DNA of 64,000 nucleotides from Aphrophora alni (GCA_963513935.1 OY740773.1:96953291-97017290), one strand, 5' to 3'; counted from the stretch's first letter, positions 50,601-53,210 are shown. A program made the numbers and translations. The notes: a model not told the origin generated them from the letters alone.

Positions 50601-53210
50601 TCCGATAATATTTTTGCTGTTTACTTGCCACCTAACGTCACTGCCTTGATTCAACCAATGGATCAAGGTGTAATTCAAAATTTCAAGTGTCACTATAGAG
50701 GGTCTTTTGTACAAGGCCTTTTGAACTCTGACTGTGATGTAATAGATTTCCAAAAACAGTTTAATGTCAAAGATGCAATTTTTGCAACTGCCATGGCTTG
50801 GAATCAGGTTGCAGAAGTGACTCTACAGCGCTGTTGGCGCAAGCTTTGGCCTATTGATGAAGAACCGGATCAAGATTTAAATATCAACAGTGATGGTCAA
50901 AATACTGTGCTAGGTTTGGTAGAAGCTGTGCCAAACAACCCTTTCACCGATGTACCCCGAGAGGAGATTGTGGATTGGATTGAAATAGACAAAGACGTGG
51001 CTGTGGTTGAAGAACTAAGTGAAGAACAAATCATATGAAGTGTTTTGAACCTACAAGAAGCTCCGGTTCTAGAGGTGGAATCTGACGAAGAAGAAGGAGC
51101 CATTCAAAATGCACCTAAGTCTCGTGGAAAGAAGCTGTACTGATGCATTAAATACATTTATAACATTTGCTGAATCCAATAAAAGCTACAACTCCACAGA
51201 ACTTATAAATTTGTGTTTAATCCGAAACGAGTTTTTGAAGAAGAAATCCGAATCACGAAAGCAACGTGACATCAGAGACTTTTTTTAACACACATGTTTA
51301 TTTGATGTGATTTGGTTTTGATATTTGATTTGATTTGGATTTGATTTTAGGTACAAACTGTAATGTACATATAATTTTATGTAATTTTTACGTCATTTAG
51401 TGTTTTTCCTAATCAGTAGAGATTCTATTTCGTTTTACAGTATCACGGTGCTTAGTTTGTAGGAATTTCCTGTTGGAATATTTCGTTGTACAGTATGTGT
51501 GAGTGTTATCTGTTCTGTAATGATATAATATTCATTTTTATGGCAAAATTTGGTTGTGAGTATATTCTTGACGTTATATTTTTTTAAATTATCATTCCTA
51601 CTTTTGAAACCGATTTCTATTTACCCTCACCTATTTCTTAGTCTATCATGTCATATTATATTTTACTTACATGTCATAATATCTTGTGTAACTCCATAGT
51701 AGAAATTTTTGTTATTTTTTAATATTTTAATGTCGAAAAGTTTAACAATGTTTTATTGTATTTTTTTTTTTTTTTTTTCTTCATTTTTACAAATATTTAA
51801 ATTATTATGAAAAATTAAACTATTTTAGAAAAATCTTTGCATTACGTATGGAGTTTTTTCTCCTTCTTTTCTTATGTAGACTATGTATTTAACCATTTTG
51901 TTATTATGTAAATTTTGTATTAACTAAGCCAGATTTCTGAATTTGGTTTCATTTGATTTATTATTATTTTACTTCTTGAATATTCTTCTTGTCTTTTCTA
52001 CAGTTTTCGTTCACATTAAGTACTTTATATTAAATTAAAGGAATGTTCAGTATTTTGTACTCTGTTTTTTCTTCATTAATTACATCGCAATTTCAGCACT
52101 GTGGCCGCAGCAAAATAGATCGCGATCGCGACTTTTAGCACTTGGAGGGTTAAAAACTAGATACGCTCGCTTATCCGGTAAAATCGGATATCCAGCATGG
52201 CCGTGGTCCCGACCGTGCCGATTAAAAGAGCGTCTACTGTAATACACAGTCTGACTACAAAAAATAACTTGGTGAGTGCTATTATGGGTGCTTAACCAGC
52301 CAATATTAAAATTTATTTCAACCAAATCCTCGATATGGTGTAGGTAATATTCAATTGTATTGATAGATCAAGGGGTCTATTCAGTAGGATAAGTCTATTT
52401 AAAATAGTTGTTACATAGAATTTCTGAACCTCATAATTGTGTATACCACTACTCTCTTGAAGTCAGATGGGCCCTAATGGCCCTTATAGTTGAGTATATA
52501 TTAAAAATCATATTTGCTTGTATCAGTGACTTGACCCTGCTGGATGTTGTAATTATATGAATATTATCATACTTTATTGGGAGGTCATGATTTGAAATTA
52601 CATTTTGACAATAACTTAACTCAAGGATAAATAAAGCAAAAGCTTAAAGTTTCAAATATTTGAAACTTTAAGCTTTTGCTTTATTTATCCTTGAATATGG
52701 AGTTTCAACAAGAAATATCTGCTATTACATTAAAGTTAATAACTTAACTATTTGTCATCATAAAGAAATAGTATTGGTACCATTTTATGCAGAATTGAAA
52801 TCTACAAATTGTTATATAATTTTGAAGGTTAATAACACACAGTTGAATAACACACAAGATATGTAAATAAAAAAATGTTTAAAACTGCTACAATTTACGA
52901 TTTTTCTGAACTTCAATAGGATTCTATATAGTCCCTTATACTAAATTTCATGTTCCTATCTTAATTTTAATAAGTACAGACGACAATTACGATGGACAAA
53001 CAGTATGTCAAAAAAAATTTTAATTTTCCTACTGCCATGAAACATAAAAATCAGTCAAAAAATTGACATCAACATTTTTAATGTTTACCAAAAAAATATA
53101 TTTGTATGTATACTATAAAACATAAAATGTTCTACATACAATATAATAAATTTTATGTTTATCTATTTTGTTCCAGAACGGAGATAGCTGAAATGGAAAC
53201 TGTCCTGTGA
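1014..53210 (+). CDS. Nmdar2: NMDA-type ionotropic glutamate receptor subunit 2 (GluN2-like), multi-exon, 5' end outside window
   Basis: Glutamate-gated cation channel subunit at synaptic membranes; known GluN2 subunits bind glutamate and pair with GluN1. Exons in order: 1014-1038 (probable), 5777-5921, 13930-14159, 17048-17189, 20153-20336, 23696-23811, 24387-24505, 25239-25362, 27981-28141, 29955-30136, 30218-30453, 31676-31866, 41683-41772 (probable), 48718-48822, 53177-53210. All junctions are GT-AG and phases agree. The product shows the end of the amino-terminal domain, S1 with the MINSERE arginine, M1, a pore loop with LFQAAVHV, M3 with YTANLAAF, S2 with DST and AFIYD, M4, then a short cytoplasmic tail ending METVL. 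FIYD and the SAFLEPF-like stretch fit GluN2 rather than GluN1. Introns reach about 10 kb and are packed with transposons. The signal peptide and most of the amino-terminal domain lie left of the window. Sure of family; exon edges are by eye. Confidence 0.93.
1245..1790 (+). repeat. DR2 dispersed repeat, copy 1
   Basis: First of five diverged copies of an unnamed non-coding repeat. Shared landmarks are a GACATGAAA(T/G)TTAGTATA block, a TTAAATTCTGCAT block, an AATATGTGATA block and a GAGTC core. No open frame and no terminal repeats seen. Matches 12240-12930 in the same orientation and the other three copies inverted. Confidence 0.7.
1878..2012 (-). repeat. DR1 dispersed repeat, copy 1 (minus)
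   Basis: Reverse-complement copy of DR1. Landmarks on the minus strand: TAGCTCTTGAATACT, GTCAGGGTCGGAAG, AACAAGAGTTGGTCAAAAG. It lies next to a second minus copy, so the pair forms an imperfect tandem. Confidence 0.7.
2068..2260 (-). repeat. DR1 dispersed repeat, copy 2 (minus)
   Basis: Second minus-strand DR1 copy, about 190 bp after the first and about as long. Both share the CATTATAGTGACTATAGCA edge and the GACCTCGCTGTGTCTACAC segment, so they look like a local tandem duplication followed by divergence. Confidence 0.7.
2490..2965 (-). repeat. DR2 dispersed repeat, copy 2 (minus)
   Basis: Inverted copy. The segment AAATGGCTGCCATTTTGACA and the following run through AATTTCCATACTACTATCTTAA pair with the start of copy 1. 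Its other half is poorly preserved. Confidence 0.6.
3100..3345 (+). repeat. DR1 dispersed repeat, copy 3
   Basis: Plus-strand copy with the 5' landmark TCATCATCACCTTATAAA, the AACAAGAATTGGT block and the 3' landmark CCCATACTTACTAT. Nearly full length. Confidence 0.7.
3539..3570. repeat. poly-T tract (about 30 nt)
   Basis: Uninterrupted T run, the longest homopolymer on this strand. It could be the poly-A tail of a minus-strand retro-insertion, but I see no recognisable retro-sequence beside it. Confidence 0.9.
4785..5370 (-). repeat. DR2 dispersed repeat, copy 3 (minus)
   Basis: Inverted copy with GAAGTCGGCTAAG, GTGATTTGGCCTTGTCGGAT and the ATTACATTCAGAACTGAAAT block in the order expected for the minus strand. 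The open frame 5240-5428 lies inside it and is not a gene. Confidence 0.65.
5437..5500 (+). repeat. DR1 5' fragment
   Basis: Only the first part of DR1 (TTAGTTCATCATCACCTTATAAAAC) is recognisable, 280 bp before the exon at 5777. Confidence 0.5.
5777..5921 (+). CDS. Nmdar2: Nmdar2 exon: end of amino-terminal domain
   Basis: Acceptor TTATAG, donor GAG/GTTAGT. Enters with one base of a split codon, leaves in phase 0. Encodes YLRNVSVEG through VSKQLVWEE, the C-terminal end of the bilobed amino-terminal domain. Its last codon joins ATTGGTGTATGG of the next exon, giving VWEE-IGVWKSW, which resembles the WEKVGKW stretch of known GluN2 proteins. Confidence 0.85.
5922..6850. other. start of 8-kb intron, nothing recognised
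   Basis: AT-rich, no coding sequence or repeat I can name before the retroelement begins at about 6850. Confidence 0.5.
6850..8127 (+). mobile_element. 5'-truncated non-LTR retrotransposon (jockey/CR1-like)
   Basis: Starts inside the reverse transcriptase gene, as expected of 5'-truncated target-primed insertions. It continues through the C-terminal domain and a 3' untranslated region with a (TA)n run at about 7889-7917, and ends in an A-rich tail with ATA repeats (about 8100-8127). Same strand as the host gene, inside an Nmdar2 intron. Target duplication not found by eye. Confidence 0.75.
6860..7814 (+). pseudogene. non-LTR reverse transcriptase, C-terminal part
   Basis: Open frame 6892-7734, extendable upstream to CGVPQGS at about 6869. 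Shows the reverse transcriptase blocks [13 protein letters not shown] and LFADDTTL (catalytic Asp pair), then [13 protein letters not shown], the YGVAFWGN block, LQKRILR and a C-terminal [11 protein letters not shown] block. A frameshift in the A-rich run near 7671-7687 ends it early; the next frame continues with [15 protein letters not shown] and [10 protein letters not shown] to a stop at 7812-7814. Fingers and the upstream endonuclease are missing. Clade is a guess from the C-terminal blocks. Confidence 0.8.
8128..8837. other. intronic DNA, nothing recognised
   Basis: Short minus-strand open frames (8262-8462, 8545-8742) show no recognisable motif. No repeat assigned. Confidence 0.4.
8838..9015 (+). 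repeat. DR1 dispersed repeat, copy 4
   Basis: Lacks the 5' part. Shows ATACTCTAATAGTGTCAGGG, GAATTGGTTAAGAGAGACCC, GATGAAGAATGG and the 3' end GTACTCACTATAAATGAG followed by CCCTGA. Confidence 0.7.
9590..9995. promoter_or_regulatory. GC-richer patch with inverted CCAAT boxes and TATA-like site
   Basis: Stands out from AT-rich surroundings. Contains CGGCCAATCC (about 9732) and GATTGGCCAA (about 9776), i.e. CCAAT boxes in both orientations, several CG-containing blocks, and TTGTATAAGTAGGG about 20 bp before a minisatellite. This could be the promoter or LTR-like end of an unrecognised mobile element, or an internal host promoter. No initiation can be shown from sequence. Confidence 0.35.
9996..10350. 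repeat. minisatellite, about 35-bp unit, alternating two variants
   Basis: Nine or ten degenerate units each opening with CTCCTCCGGGAGACC. Variant A continues AGTTNATCAGTTCAACA, variant B continues TGCCCAGACCATCATCACTT; they largely alternate, giving a dimer of about 71 bp. The open frame 9988-10212 is a by-product of the repeat. Confidence 0.8.
10385..10540. repeat. imperfect inverted repeat, about 43-bp arms
   Basis: Left arm 10385-10427 and right arm 10497-10540 share TCAAAAATCAAAACT and ATCTTATAAATT in opposite orientation with few mismatches, about 70 bp apart. Possibly the end structure of the same unrecognised element as the minisatellite. Confidence 0.6.
10857..12064 (+). mobile_element. 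piggyBac derivative PB1, complete ends, TTAA duplication
   Basis: Bounded by TTAA at 10853-10856 and 12065-12068. Terminal repeats CACATTCACTGC and, inverted, CACGTTCACTGC (one mismatch). Just inside both ends lie palindromes of TGACGCAC/GTGCGTCA type (10872-10889 perfect; 10914-10930, about 11843-11860 and 11893-11910 imperfect), probably subterminal transposase-binding repeats. It is 1,208 bp, so much shorter than an autonomous piggyBac. The 3' half of the transposase is deleted and the coding part fuses directly to the 3' end. A C tract of about 14 nt lies near 11916. Confidence 0.9.
11085..11831 (+). CDS. truncated piggyBac transposase (N-terminal 248 residues)
   Basis: Starts at the ATG after a leader of about 230 bp within PB1. 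Residues 1-75 are acidic and Ser-rich, as in piggyBac N-termini. Then come the conserved blocks [45 protein letters not shown] and [14 protein letters not shown]. The frame is fully open, then stops right after LSLNEVI, where active family members have the first catalytic Asp (LSLDE...); here Asn is seen. The catalytic core after that and the Cys-rich DNA-binding domain are gone, so it cannot transpose. It could still be expressed; that is speculation. Confidence 0.8.
   Translation: MADPTPGPSRDSTFLTISEIDRFNQSDSESEAYSSGDSYRQSQSDLFTDAEIEFESEEDSSLPTESNPSLAVWIDNPDKMKTYVFSQPRGMRVPLPGSNKPLYYFQLLVDNVFLESVVRETNRYAKELFLSTETKENSRICQWKNLTITELNTFIGLLLHTGNVKMPRLQGYYRKDKVFKICCGEYMARDRFLLILRCLHFTKNDPHNTDRLLKIRPIIDYFINKMSCVYSPGKELSLNEVISKLFPL
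12240..12930 (+). repeat. DR2 dispersed repeat, copy 4
   Basis: Longest copy, same orientation as copy 1. Shows AACATGAAAGTTAGTATA, TTAAATTCTGCATGTAAT, GGCAGGGCCGAGTCAC and a distal TCAGAAAACTG block also seen in copy 1. Confidence 0.7.
12931..13929. other. intronic DNA before the linker exon, nothing recognised
   Basis: AT-rich; open frames 12959-13174 and 13415-13606 have no recognisable motif. Ends in TGTTGGATTTCAG, the acceptor of the next exon. Confidence 0.5.
13930..14159 (+). CDS. Nmdar2: Nmdar2 exon: linker and start of S1
   Basis: Phase 0 entry with ATTGGTGTATGG, exit after two bases of a Glu codon at a strong donor (GA/GTAAGTA). Encodes [11 protein letters not shown], then [14 protein letters not shown], equivalent to the LxIVTLEEAPFVI strand that opens S1, followed by DPVTEKC and a second Cys (GVICR), the family's disulfide-loop cysteines. 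An upstream in-frame ATG at 13849 gives a longer open frame, but those codons are intronic by phase and by match. Confidence 0.9.
14160..14677. other. intronic DNA, nothing recognised
   Basis: AT-rich; the open frame 14306-14563 shows no family motif. Confidence 0.4.
14678..14921 (+). repeat. DR1 dispersed repeat, copy 5 (near full length)
   Basis: Well-preserved copy: TTTAAAGG start, TAGCCCTCGAATATTCTAAT, AAAGAGTTGGTCAAG, GTAGATCCAGCTA, and the 3' hairpin CTCACTATTGTGAG (14891-14904) followed by CTGA. Confidence 0.75.
14945..15300 (+). repeat. DR3 dispersed repeat, copy 1
   Basis: About 330-bp AT-rich repeat with a core AATCAAAACGGATTGGTCAC and a distal GTTATAATTTCTCAAATTCG. Similar segments recur at 16340 and 18500 in the same orientation. 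No coding capacity. Confidence 0.6.
15556..15790 (+). repeat. DR1 dispersed repeat, copy 6
   Basis: TTTAAAGGCAAAAA start, TCGTCTTATAAAACAAGGAAG, TAGCCCTTGAATATTCTAAT, AAGAGTTGGTCAAAAGAGAC. The terminal hairpin is lost. The open frame 15634-15822 is inside it. Confidence 0.75.
15791..16339. other. intronic DNA, nothing recognised
   Basis: No repeat or coding motif seen. Confidence 0.4.
16340..16660 (+). repeat. DR3 dispersed repeat, copy 2
   Basis: Core CTCAAACAAAACATATTGGT, then TTCTGGTTCTGGAATTATGG and AGATAATTTCTCAAAATCG in the order of copy 1. Confidence 0.6.
17048..17189 (+). CDS. Nmdar2: Nmdar2 exon: S1, part 2
   Basis: Acceptor ATTTTAG; completes the split Glu codon. Encodes [20 protein letters not shown], equivalent to the CCKGFCIDIL motif of GluN2 with its disulfide cysteines, then [21 protein letters not shown]. 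Leaves in phase 0 at GAG/GTTGGT. Confidence 0.92.
17525..17605. repeat. (TA)n microsatellite, interrupted
   Basis: Alternating TA with short ATTATATACTA interruptions; sequence here is prone to assembly error. Confidence 0.9.
17656..17693. repeat. (TC)n microsatellite
   Basis: About 19 uninterrupted TC units directly before a DR1 pair. Confidence 0.9.
17695..17893 (+). repeat. DR1 dispersed repeat, copy 7
   Basis: Full 5' end (TTGTTTAAAAG...AGTCACCATCGCCTT), body with CTAGAGTTGGCTAAAAG, 3' end lost where copy 8 starts. Carries a run of C in the AAAGACCCC segment. Confidence 0.7.
17898..18047 (+). repeat. DR1 dispersed repeat, copy 8
   Basis: Tandem with copy 7, internally shortened: AAGAGTTGGTCACACCC jumps straight to the terminal ACTCACTATAGTGAC hairpin and CCTAAG. 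Confidence 0.7.
18500..18830 (+). repeat. DR3 dispersed repeat, copy 3
   Basis: Core CCGAACAAAACATATTGGTC, then CCAGTTCATTCCTTCATCAG and GGATGTTATAATATAAG in register with copies 1 and 2. Ends close to the piggyBac element that follows. Confidence 0.55.
18912..19902 (+). mobile_element. piggyBac derivative PB2, complete ends, TTAA duplication
   Basis: Flanked by TTAA at 18908-18911 and 19903-19906, with perfect 14-bp terminal inverted repeats CCCTAGAAAGCTAA. Subterminal AGCTAAACTAT(T/C)GTAAA occurs inverted near both ends, with a third copy at about 19088. 991 bp long: the 5' leader is fused to the last third of the transposase gene, the reverse of what PB1 lost. Lies in the Nmdar2 intron 17190-20152, same strand. 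Confidence 0.92.
19163..19739 (+). pseudogene. piggyBac transposase C-terminal third with Cys-rich domain
   Basis: Two frames make one family match. Frame 1 (19163-19417): [38 protein letters not shown] (the last catalytic Asp block) and [16 protein letters not shown]. Frame 2 (to 19739): SRRKFAMQ and LIEPWL..R, then the Cys-rich DNA-binding domain, CGICP...[14 protein letters not shown]...CCVNC. A one-base shift near 19396-19405 separates them. The first two catalytic Asp are deleted. The intact Cys-rich domain could in principle still bind the terminal repeats. Confidence 0.85.
20153..20336 (+). CDS. Nmdar2: Nmdar2 exon: S1 end and M1 approach
   Basis: Acceptor AAATTTTCAG; donor TTA G/GTAATG, exits phase 1. 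Encodes [20 protein letters not shown], then [19 protein letters not shown], which carries the Arg (of INSER) that clamps the glutamate alpha-carboxylate in known receptors, and [14 protein letters not shown]...SPTAFL leading to M1. Confidence 0.93.
20337..21640. other. intronic DNA; one unrecognised Cys-rich open frame
   Basis: At 21234-21456 a plus-strand frame of about 66 codons without a start reads an acidic [13 protein letters not shown] stretch followed by [12 protein letters not shown] and a later CKLCCC. I do not recognise it; it may be a transposon scrap. The rest shows nothing but the short palindrome. Confidence 0.3.
20638..20659. repeat. 22-nt perfect palindrome
   Basis: A self-complementary block centred on GGAGACATGTCTCC in intron 20337-23695; could be a dimeric-factor site or chance. 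Confidence 0.7.
21641..21806 (-). mobile_element. Penelope-like mini-element with 16-bp target duplication
   Basis: Flanked by exact direct repeats AAACTACCTCTATTGT at 21625-21640 and 21807-21822, so it is a discrete insertion. On the minus strand it carries AGCC-TCGTCAAT-GCC-loop-GGC-GAAA-CC(ATT)GG-TC-GGCT, the same block as the inverted repeat at 37.8 kb, then an AAATAA and ATTGTGTTTTATT tail. The layout resembles the ribozyme-bearing ends of Penelope-like retroelements, but the canonical hammerhead CUGANGA is not present. Confidence 0.6.
22680..23440 (+). pseudogene. dead non-LTR retroelement (jockey-type reverse transcriptase)
   Basis: Heavily decayed plus-strand coding traces: IPQHQFGL (reverse transcriptase block 3), then after a gap in which the active-site block is not recognisable, [20 protein letters not shown] and further on MPTIKGK, matching the order of jockey-type C-terminal domains. 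Many stops and frameshifts. Lies in intron 20337-23695, same strand as the gene. Confidence 0.65.
23696..23811 (+). CDS. Nmdar2: Nmdar2 exon: M1
   Basis: Acceptor CTGTTTCAG, donor AAG/GTAAAC, exits phase 0. Completes the Glu of LEPF and encodes [20 protein letters not shown], the first membrane helix, then [12 protein letters not shown], equivalent to EYFSPVGYN of vertebrate GluN2. Confidence 0.93.
23944..24181. mobile_element. hairpin MITE, about 70-bp inverted arms
   Basis: Left arm 23944-24014, right arm about 24111-24181; shared core GGACAGGATACACA and CTTACCTTGGAA in opposite orientation with a few mismatches, about 95-bp spacer. Sits in a 575-bp intron. No clear target duplication. Confidence 0.7.
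24387..24505 (+). CDS. Nmdar2: Nmdar2 exon: pore loop (M2)
   Basis: Acceptor TTGTTCCAG, donor AG/GTAAAT, exits phase 2. Encodes the re-entrant pore segment [20 protein letters not shown]. Vertebrate GluN2 has FNNSVPV where this has FQAAVHV, so the selectivity-site Asn is replaced by Gln. In known receptors that site controls calcium permeability and magnesium block. Confidence 0.93.
25239..25362 (+). CDS. Nmdar2: Nmdar2 exon: M3 gate
   Basis: Acceptor TGTTTTCAG, donor AGA/GTGAGT, exits phase 0. Encodes [20 protein letters not shown] and [15 protein letters not shown]: the M3 helix with the gate motif, here IYTANLAAF where vertebrates have SYTANLAAF, and the start of the S2 linker. Confidence 0.93.
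25377..25396. repeat. poly-T tract after donor
   Basis: T run of about 18-20 nt, 15 nt downstream of the M3 exon donor. Confidence 0.8.
25497..25560 (+). mobile_element. pogo/Tigger-type terminal repeat fragment
   Basis: TACAGTAGGACCCCGTTAAT with a following CAGACTTCGCTTAATAC resembles the CAGTAG... ends of pogo/Tigger elements, next to a TA. No matching 3' end found in the intron, so probably a solo end or decayed MITE. Confidence 0.45.
25561..26830. other. very AT-rich intronic DNA
   Basis: Open frames 26260-26538 and 26568-26792 are compositional and show no family motif. No repeat assigned. Confidence 0.4.
26834..27506. mobile_element. piggyBac-type MITE, TTAA duplication
   Basis: Flanked by TTAA at 26830-26833 and 27507-27510. 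Ends CCCTAGA at both sides, and subterminal ACTA(T/C)TCATTCGTAAA occurs inverted, about 40 bp inside on the left and about 8 bp inside on the right. No transposase left. The first seven bases equal those of PB2, so PB2-type transposase may have mobilised it. Confidence 0.8.
27981..28141 (+). CDS. Nmdar2: Nmdar2 exon: S2, part 1
   Basis: Acceptor TACTTTTTAG, donor GG/GTAAGT, exits phase 2. Encodes [18 protein letters not shown], whose Ser-Thr pair matches the glutamate-gamma-carboxylate contacts of known GluN2 (NGSTERN), then MHLYMRAFN and [11 protein letters not shown]. Confidence 0.92.
28142..29089. other. intronic DNA, nothing recognised
   Basis: AT-rich; no repeat or coding motif. Confidence 0.4.
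29090..29278 (+). repeat. DR1 dispersed repeat, copy 9
   Basis: Lacks the 5' end; shows CCTCAAATACTC, AATAAGAGTTGCTCAAG, GTATAGATCCAGCTAG and a decayed terminal hairpin followed by CCTAAG. Confidence 0.65.
29279..29954. other. intronic DNA, nothing recognised
   Basis: No repeat or coding motif seen. Confidence 0.4.
29955..30136 (+). CDS. Nmdar2: Nmdar2 exon: S2, part 2
   Basis: Acceptor TTTGTTTTAG, donor AAT G/GTAATA. Encodes [20 protein letters not shown]: the Tyr-Asp of FIYD is the GluN2-type contact (Asp binds the glutamate amino group; GluN1 has Trp-Asp). Continues [20 protein letters not shown], equivalent to the ATTGYGIA strand. Confidence 0.93.
30218..30453 (+). CDS. Nmdar2: Nmdar2 exon: end of S2, M4, start of tail
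   Basis: Separated from the previous exon by only 81 bp, the shortest intron here. Acceptor TTTTTCAAAG. Encodes [15 protein letters not shown] with the closing S2 Cys, then M4 ([20 protein letters not shown]), [11 protein letters not shown] and a Cys pair (GGCC). Leaves phase 0 at TTG/GTAAGA. Confidence 0.93.
30781..31309. mobile_element. MITE with long (about 110-bp) inverted arms
   Basis: Left arm 30781-30891 and right arm 31196-31309 share AACCACAACACAT(T/C)GCAGCA and CAGCACACAACAA in opposite orientation, with TTAGGCTA at the outer ends. Interior about 300 bp has no coding capacity; the 149-codon minus-strand open frame 30518-30967 crosses the left arm and has no family match. Lies in the 1.2-kb intron before the tail exons. 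Confidence 0.75.
31676..31866 (+). CDS. Nmdar2: Nmdar2 exon: proximal cytoplasmic tail
   Basis: Acceptor TTGTATTTCAG, donor AG/GTAATT, exits phase 2. Encodes [18 protein letters not shown], a Cys/Arg patch ([11 protein letters not shown]), then [20 protein letters not shown], a short amphipathic, coiled-coil-like stretch, and GIKPSR. Confidence 0.9.
31867..32929. other. start of long intron, nothing recognised
   Basis: AT-rich. At 32511-32560 a CCTCCAGAGGT block may match an inverted CAGAGGT block near 34858-34878 and could be the end of the dead piggyBac that follows; the match is short. Confidence 0.3.
32930..34360 (-). pseudogene. dead piggyBac transposase PB3 (minus strand)
   Basis: Reading the minus strand from about 34345: acidic DNIDDLDEI, then [17 protein letters not shown] (about 34130), [16 protein letters not shown] (about 33760; first catalytic Asp region), [11 protein letters not shown] and LVGKFKKGD (about 33500; second Asp), then the open stretch 33344-33084 with [20 protein letters not shown] (last Asp block) and [12 protein letters not shown] decayed Cys-rich end follows to about 32930. 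Many frameshifts and stops. Nearly full-length and different in sequence from PB1 and PB2, so a third lineage. Confidence 0.75.
34361..37787. other. intronic DNA, AT-rich with TA microsatellites
   Basis: Holds (TA)n runs at about 35225-35330; the open frame 35200-35463 translates that repeat. No coding exon or named repeat recognised. A GTTCAGTAGTTTCTGAGAAA block at about 37302 recurs inverted at about 39520. Confidence 0.45.
37788..38127. repeat. perfect inverted repeat, 163-bp arms, 14-nt loop (Penelope-like mini-element pair)
   Basis: Arms 37788-37950 and 37965-38127 are identical by direct comparison; the spacer is 37951-37964. Each arm, read outward from the centre, has a GGGAATTTCCTGCC start, the AGCC-TCGTCAAT-GCC/GGC-GAAA-CCATGG-TC-GGCT block (right arm 38034-38073), AAATAAATTATAG and a GTGTTTTATTTGTT tail. 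So it is two copies of the 21.6-kb mini-element type joined head to head. Identity of the arms implies a recent event or gene conversion. Confidence 0.85.
38128..41682. other. intronic DNA, nothing coding recognised
   Basis: AT-rich. A patch at about 40780-40950 with CCCCAAACTACCCC and TTTTGGGGATAAGG looks like an unclassified repeat. No exon with matching phase found. Confidence 0.4.
41683..41772 (+). CDS. Nmdar2: Nmdar2 probable 90-nt tail exon
   Basis: GC-richer island in AT-rich intron. Acceptor ...TGCTGAAAAG (weak tract), donor CCATC/GTAAGT (strong). Length is a multiple of three, and both ends are in the phase (2) shared by the exons at 31676 and 48718. In that frame it is fully open: [17 protein letters not shown], then [13 protein letters not shown]. 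It may be constitutive or a cassette; including or skipping it keeps frame. Not recognised by homology. Confidence 0.6.
41773..45454. other. intronic DNA with poly-T and a DR1 scrap
   Basis: A T run of about 20 at 42449-42469, and a DR1 5' fragment at about 42683-42722 (TTAAAGGCAAAACTATCACT, TCATCATCGCCTTA). No coding exon recognised; the open frames at 42775, 43156, 44405 and 44807 lack motifs. Confidence 0.45.
45455..45663 (+). repeat. DR1 dispersed repeat, copy 10, interrupted by a MITE
   Basis: Body with AGCCCTTGGATACTGTC, GCTTAAGAGAGACTTGATAG and GTAGATCTAATTAGG; its terminal hairpin starts ACTCACTATAAG at 45652-45663, is broken by the MITE, and resumes at 46127 with TGAGGATCTGAA. Confidence 0.75.
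45664..46119. mobile_element. 456-bp MITE with about 35-bp terminal inverted repeats, nested in DR1
   Basis: Ends CAATGACTACATAAATACTA and its exact inverse, continuing ...TAAGACACGACAT on both sides, then a looser CTACGCTT match. Flanked by the 7-bp direct repeat CTATAAG (45657-45663 and 46120-46126). Removing it and one repeat restores the DR1 terminal palindrome, which proves insertion order. hAT elements usually give 8 bp, so class is uncertain. GC-richer interior; the open frame 45777-46025 has no motif. Confidence 0.85.
46775..46890 (+). repeat. DR1 dispersed repeat, copy 11 (5' half)
   Basis: TCCTTGTTTTTTAAGGG start, TGGTCATCATCGCCTTG, TAGCCCTCAAATACTCTAAT, then lost. Confidence 0.7.
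46891..48717. other. intronic DNA before the penultimate exon, nothing recognised
   Basis: AT-rich, small (TA)n at about 48155-48172. No motif in the open frames at 46856 and 47312. Confidence 0.4.
48718..48822 (+). CDS. Nmdar2: Nmdar2 exon: distal cytoplasmic tail
   Basis: Acceptor TCTGTTGTAG, donor AG/GTATTA, enters and leaves in phase 2. Encodes [20 protein letters not shown] followed by [15 protein letters not shown], hydrophilic and Thr/Ser-rich with several Arg, giving possible phosphorylation sites. Confidence 0.85.
48823..49970. other. intronic DNA upstream of the Tigger remnant
   Basis: A weak DR1 scrap at about 48950-49000. ATCAGTAGAATCC at about 49130 faintly resembles a pogo-type end but lacks a TA directly outside, so I did not use it as a boundary. 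The N-terminal helix-turn-helix of the Tigger gene is not recognisable here. Confidence 0.35.
49971..51298 (+). pseudogene. Tigger/pogo-type transposase (DDE, CENP-B related) with three stops and a frameshift
   Basis: One continuous reading frame from 49971 broken by stops at 50244-50246, 50469-50471 and 51036-51038, then a shift near 51141 to the frame that ends at 51298. Blocks in order: [17 protein letters not shown] (DNA-binding domain end), NADETGLLW (first catalytic Asp), [21 protein letters not shown] (second Asp), [17 protein letters not shown] (third Asp), [12 protein letters not shown], and a C-terminal [14 protein letters not shown]. The N-terminal helix-turn-helix is missing. All three catalytic Asp survive but the gene cannot make a full protein. 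Confidence 0.88.
49971..52241 (+). mobile_element. pogo/Tigger element, decayed, 3' end intact
   Basis: Contains a dead transposase gene and about 940 bp of 3' sequence ending in a terminal repeat that reads CAGTAGACGCTCTTTTAATC inward from 52239, followed by TA at 52240-52241, as expected for pogo-type ends. The 3' region has a poly-T run at about 51760 and a GC-rich block with ATCGCGATCGCGA at about 52118. The 5' end was not found. Lies in the last Nmdar2 intron. Confidence 0.8.
52440..53060 (-). repeat. DR2 dispersed repeat, copy 5 (minus), with an insertion
   Basis: Inverted copy: TATCAGTGACTTGACCCTGC, ATGCAGAATTGAAATCT and CTAAATTTCATGTTCC in minus-strand order. Split by the palindrome-containing insertion 52621-52737. 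Confidence 0.7.
52621..52737. mobile_element. insertion with a perfect 74-bp palindrome, 11-bp flanking direct repeats
   Basis: 52621-52694 is self-complementary without spacer (37-nt arms, centre CAAAT/ATTTG). It is followed by 43 bp of other sequence. The whole is bounded by AATAACTTAAC at 52610-52620 and 52738-52748, and the matching DR2 copies have that site only once. Either a tiny foldback element or a template-switch insertion. Confidence 0.75.
53177..53210 (+). CDS. Nmdar2: Nmdar2 last coding exon with PDZ-ligand-like end
   Basis: Acceptor TTGTTCCAG; completes an Arg codon and encodes [10 protein letters not shown], stop TGA at 53208-53210. The last four residues E-T-V-L fit the class I PDZ ligand pattern (S/T-X-hydrophobic), the functional counterpart of the ESDV tail that tethers vertebrate GluN2 to PSD-95-type scaffolds. 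Confidence 0.85.
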
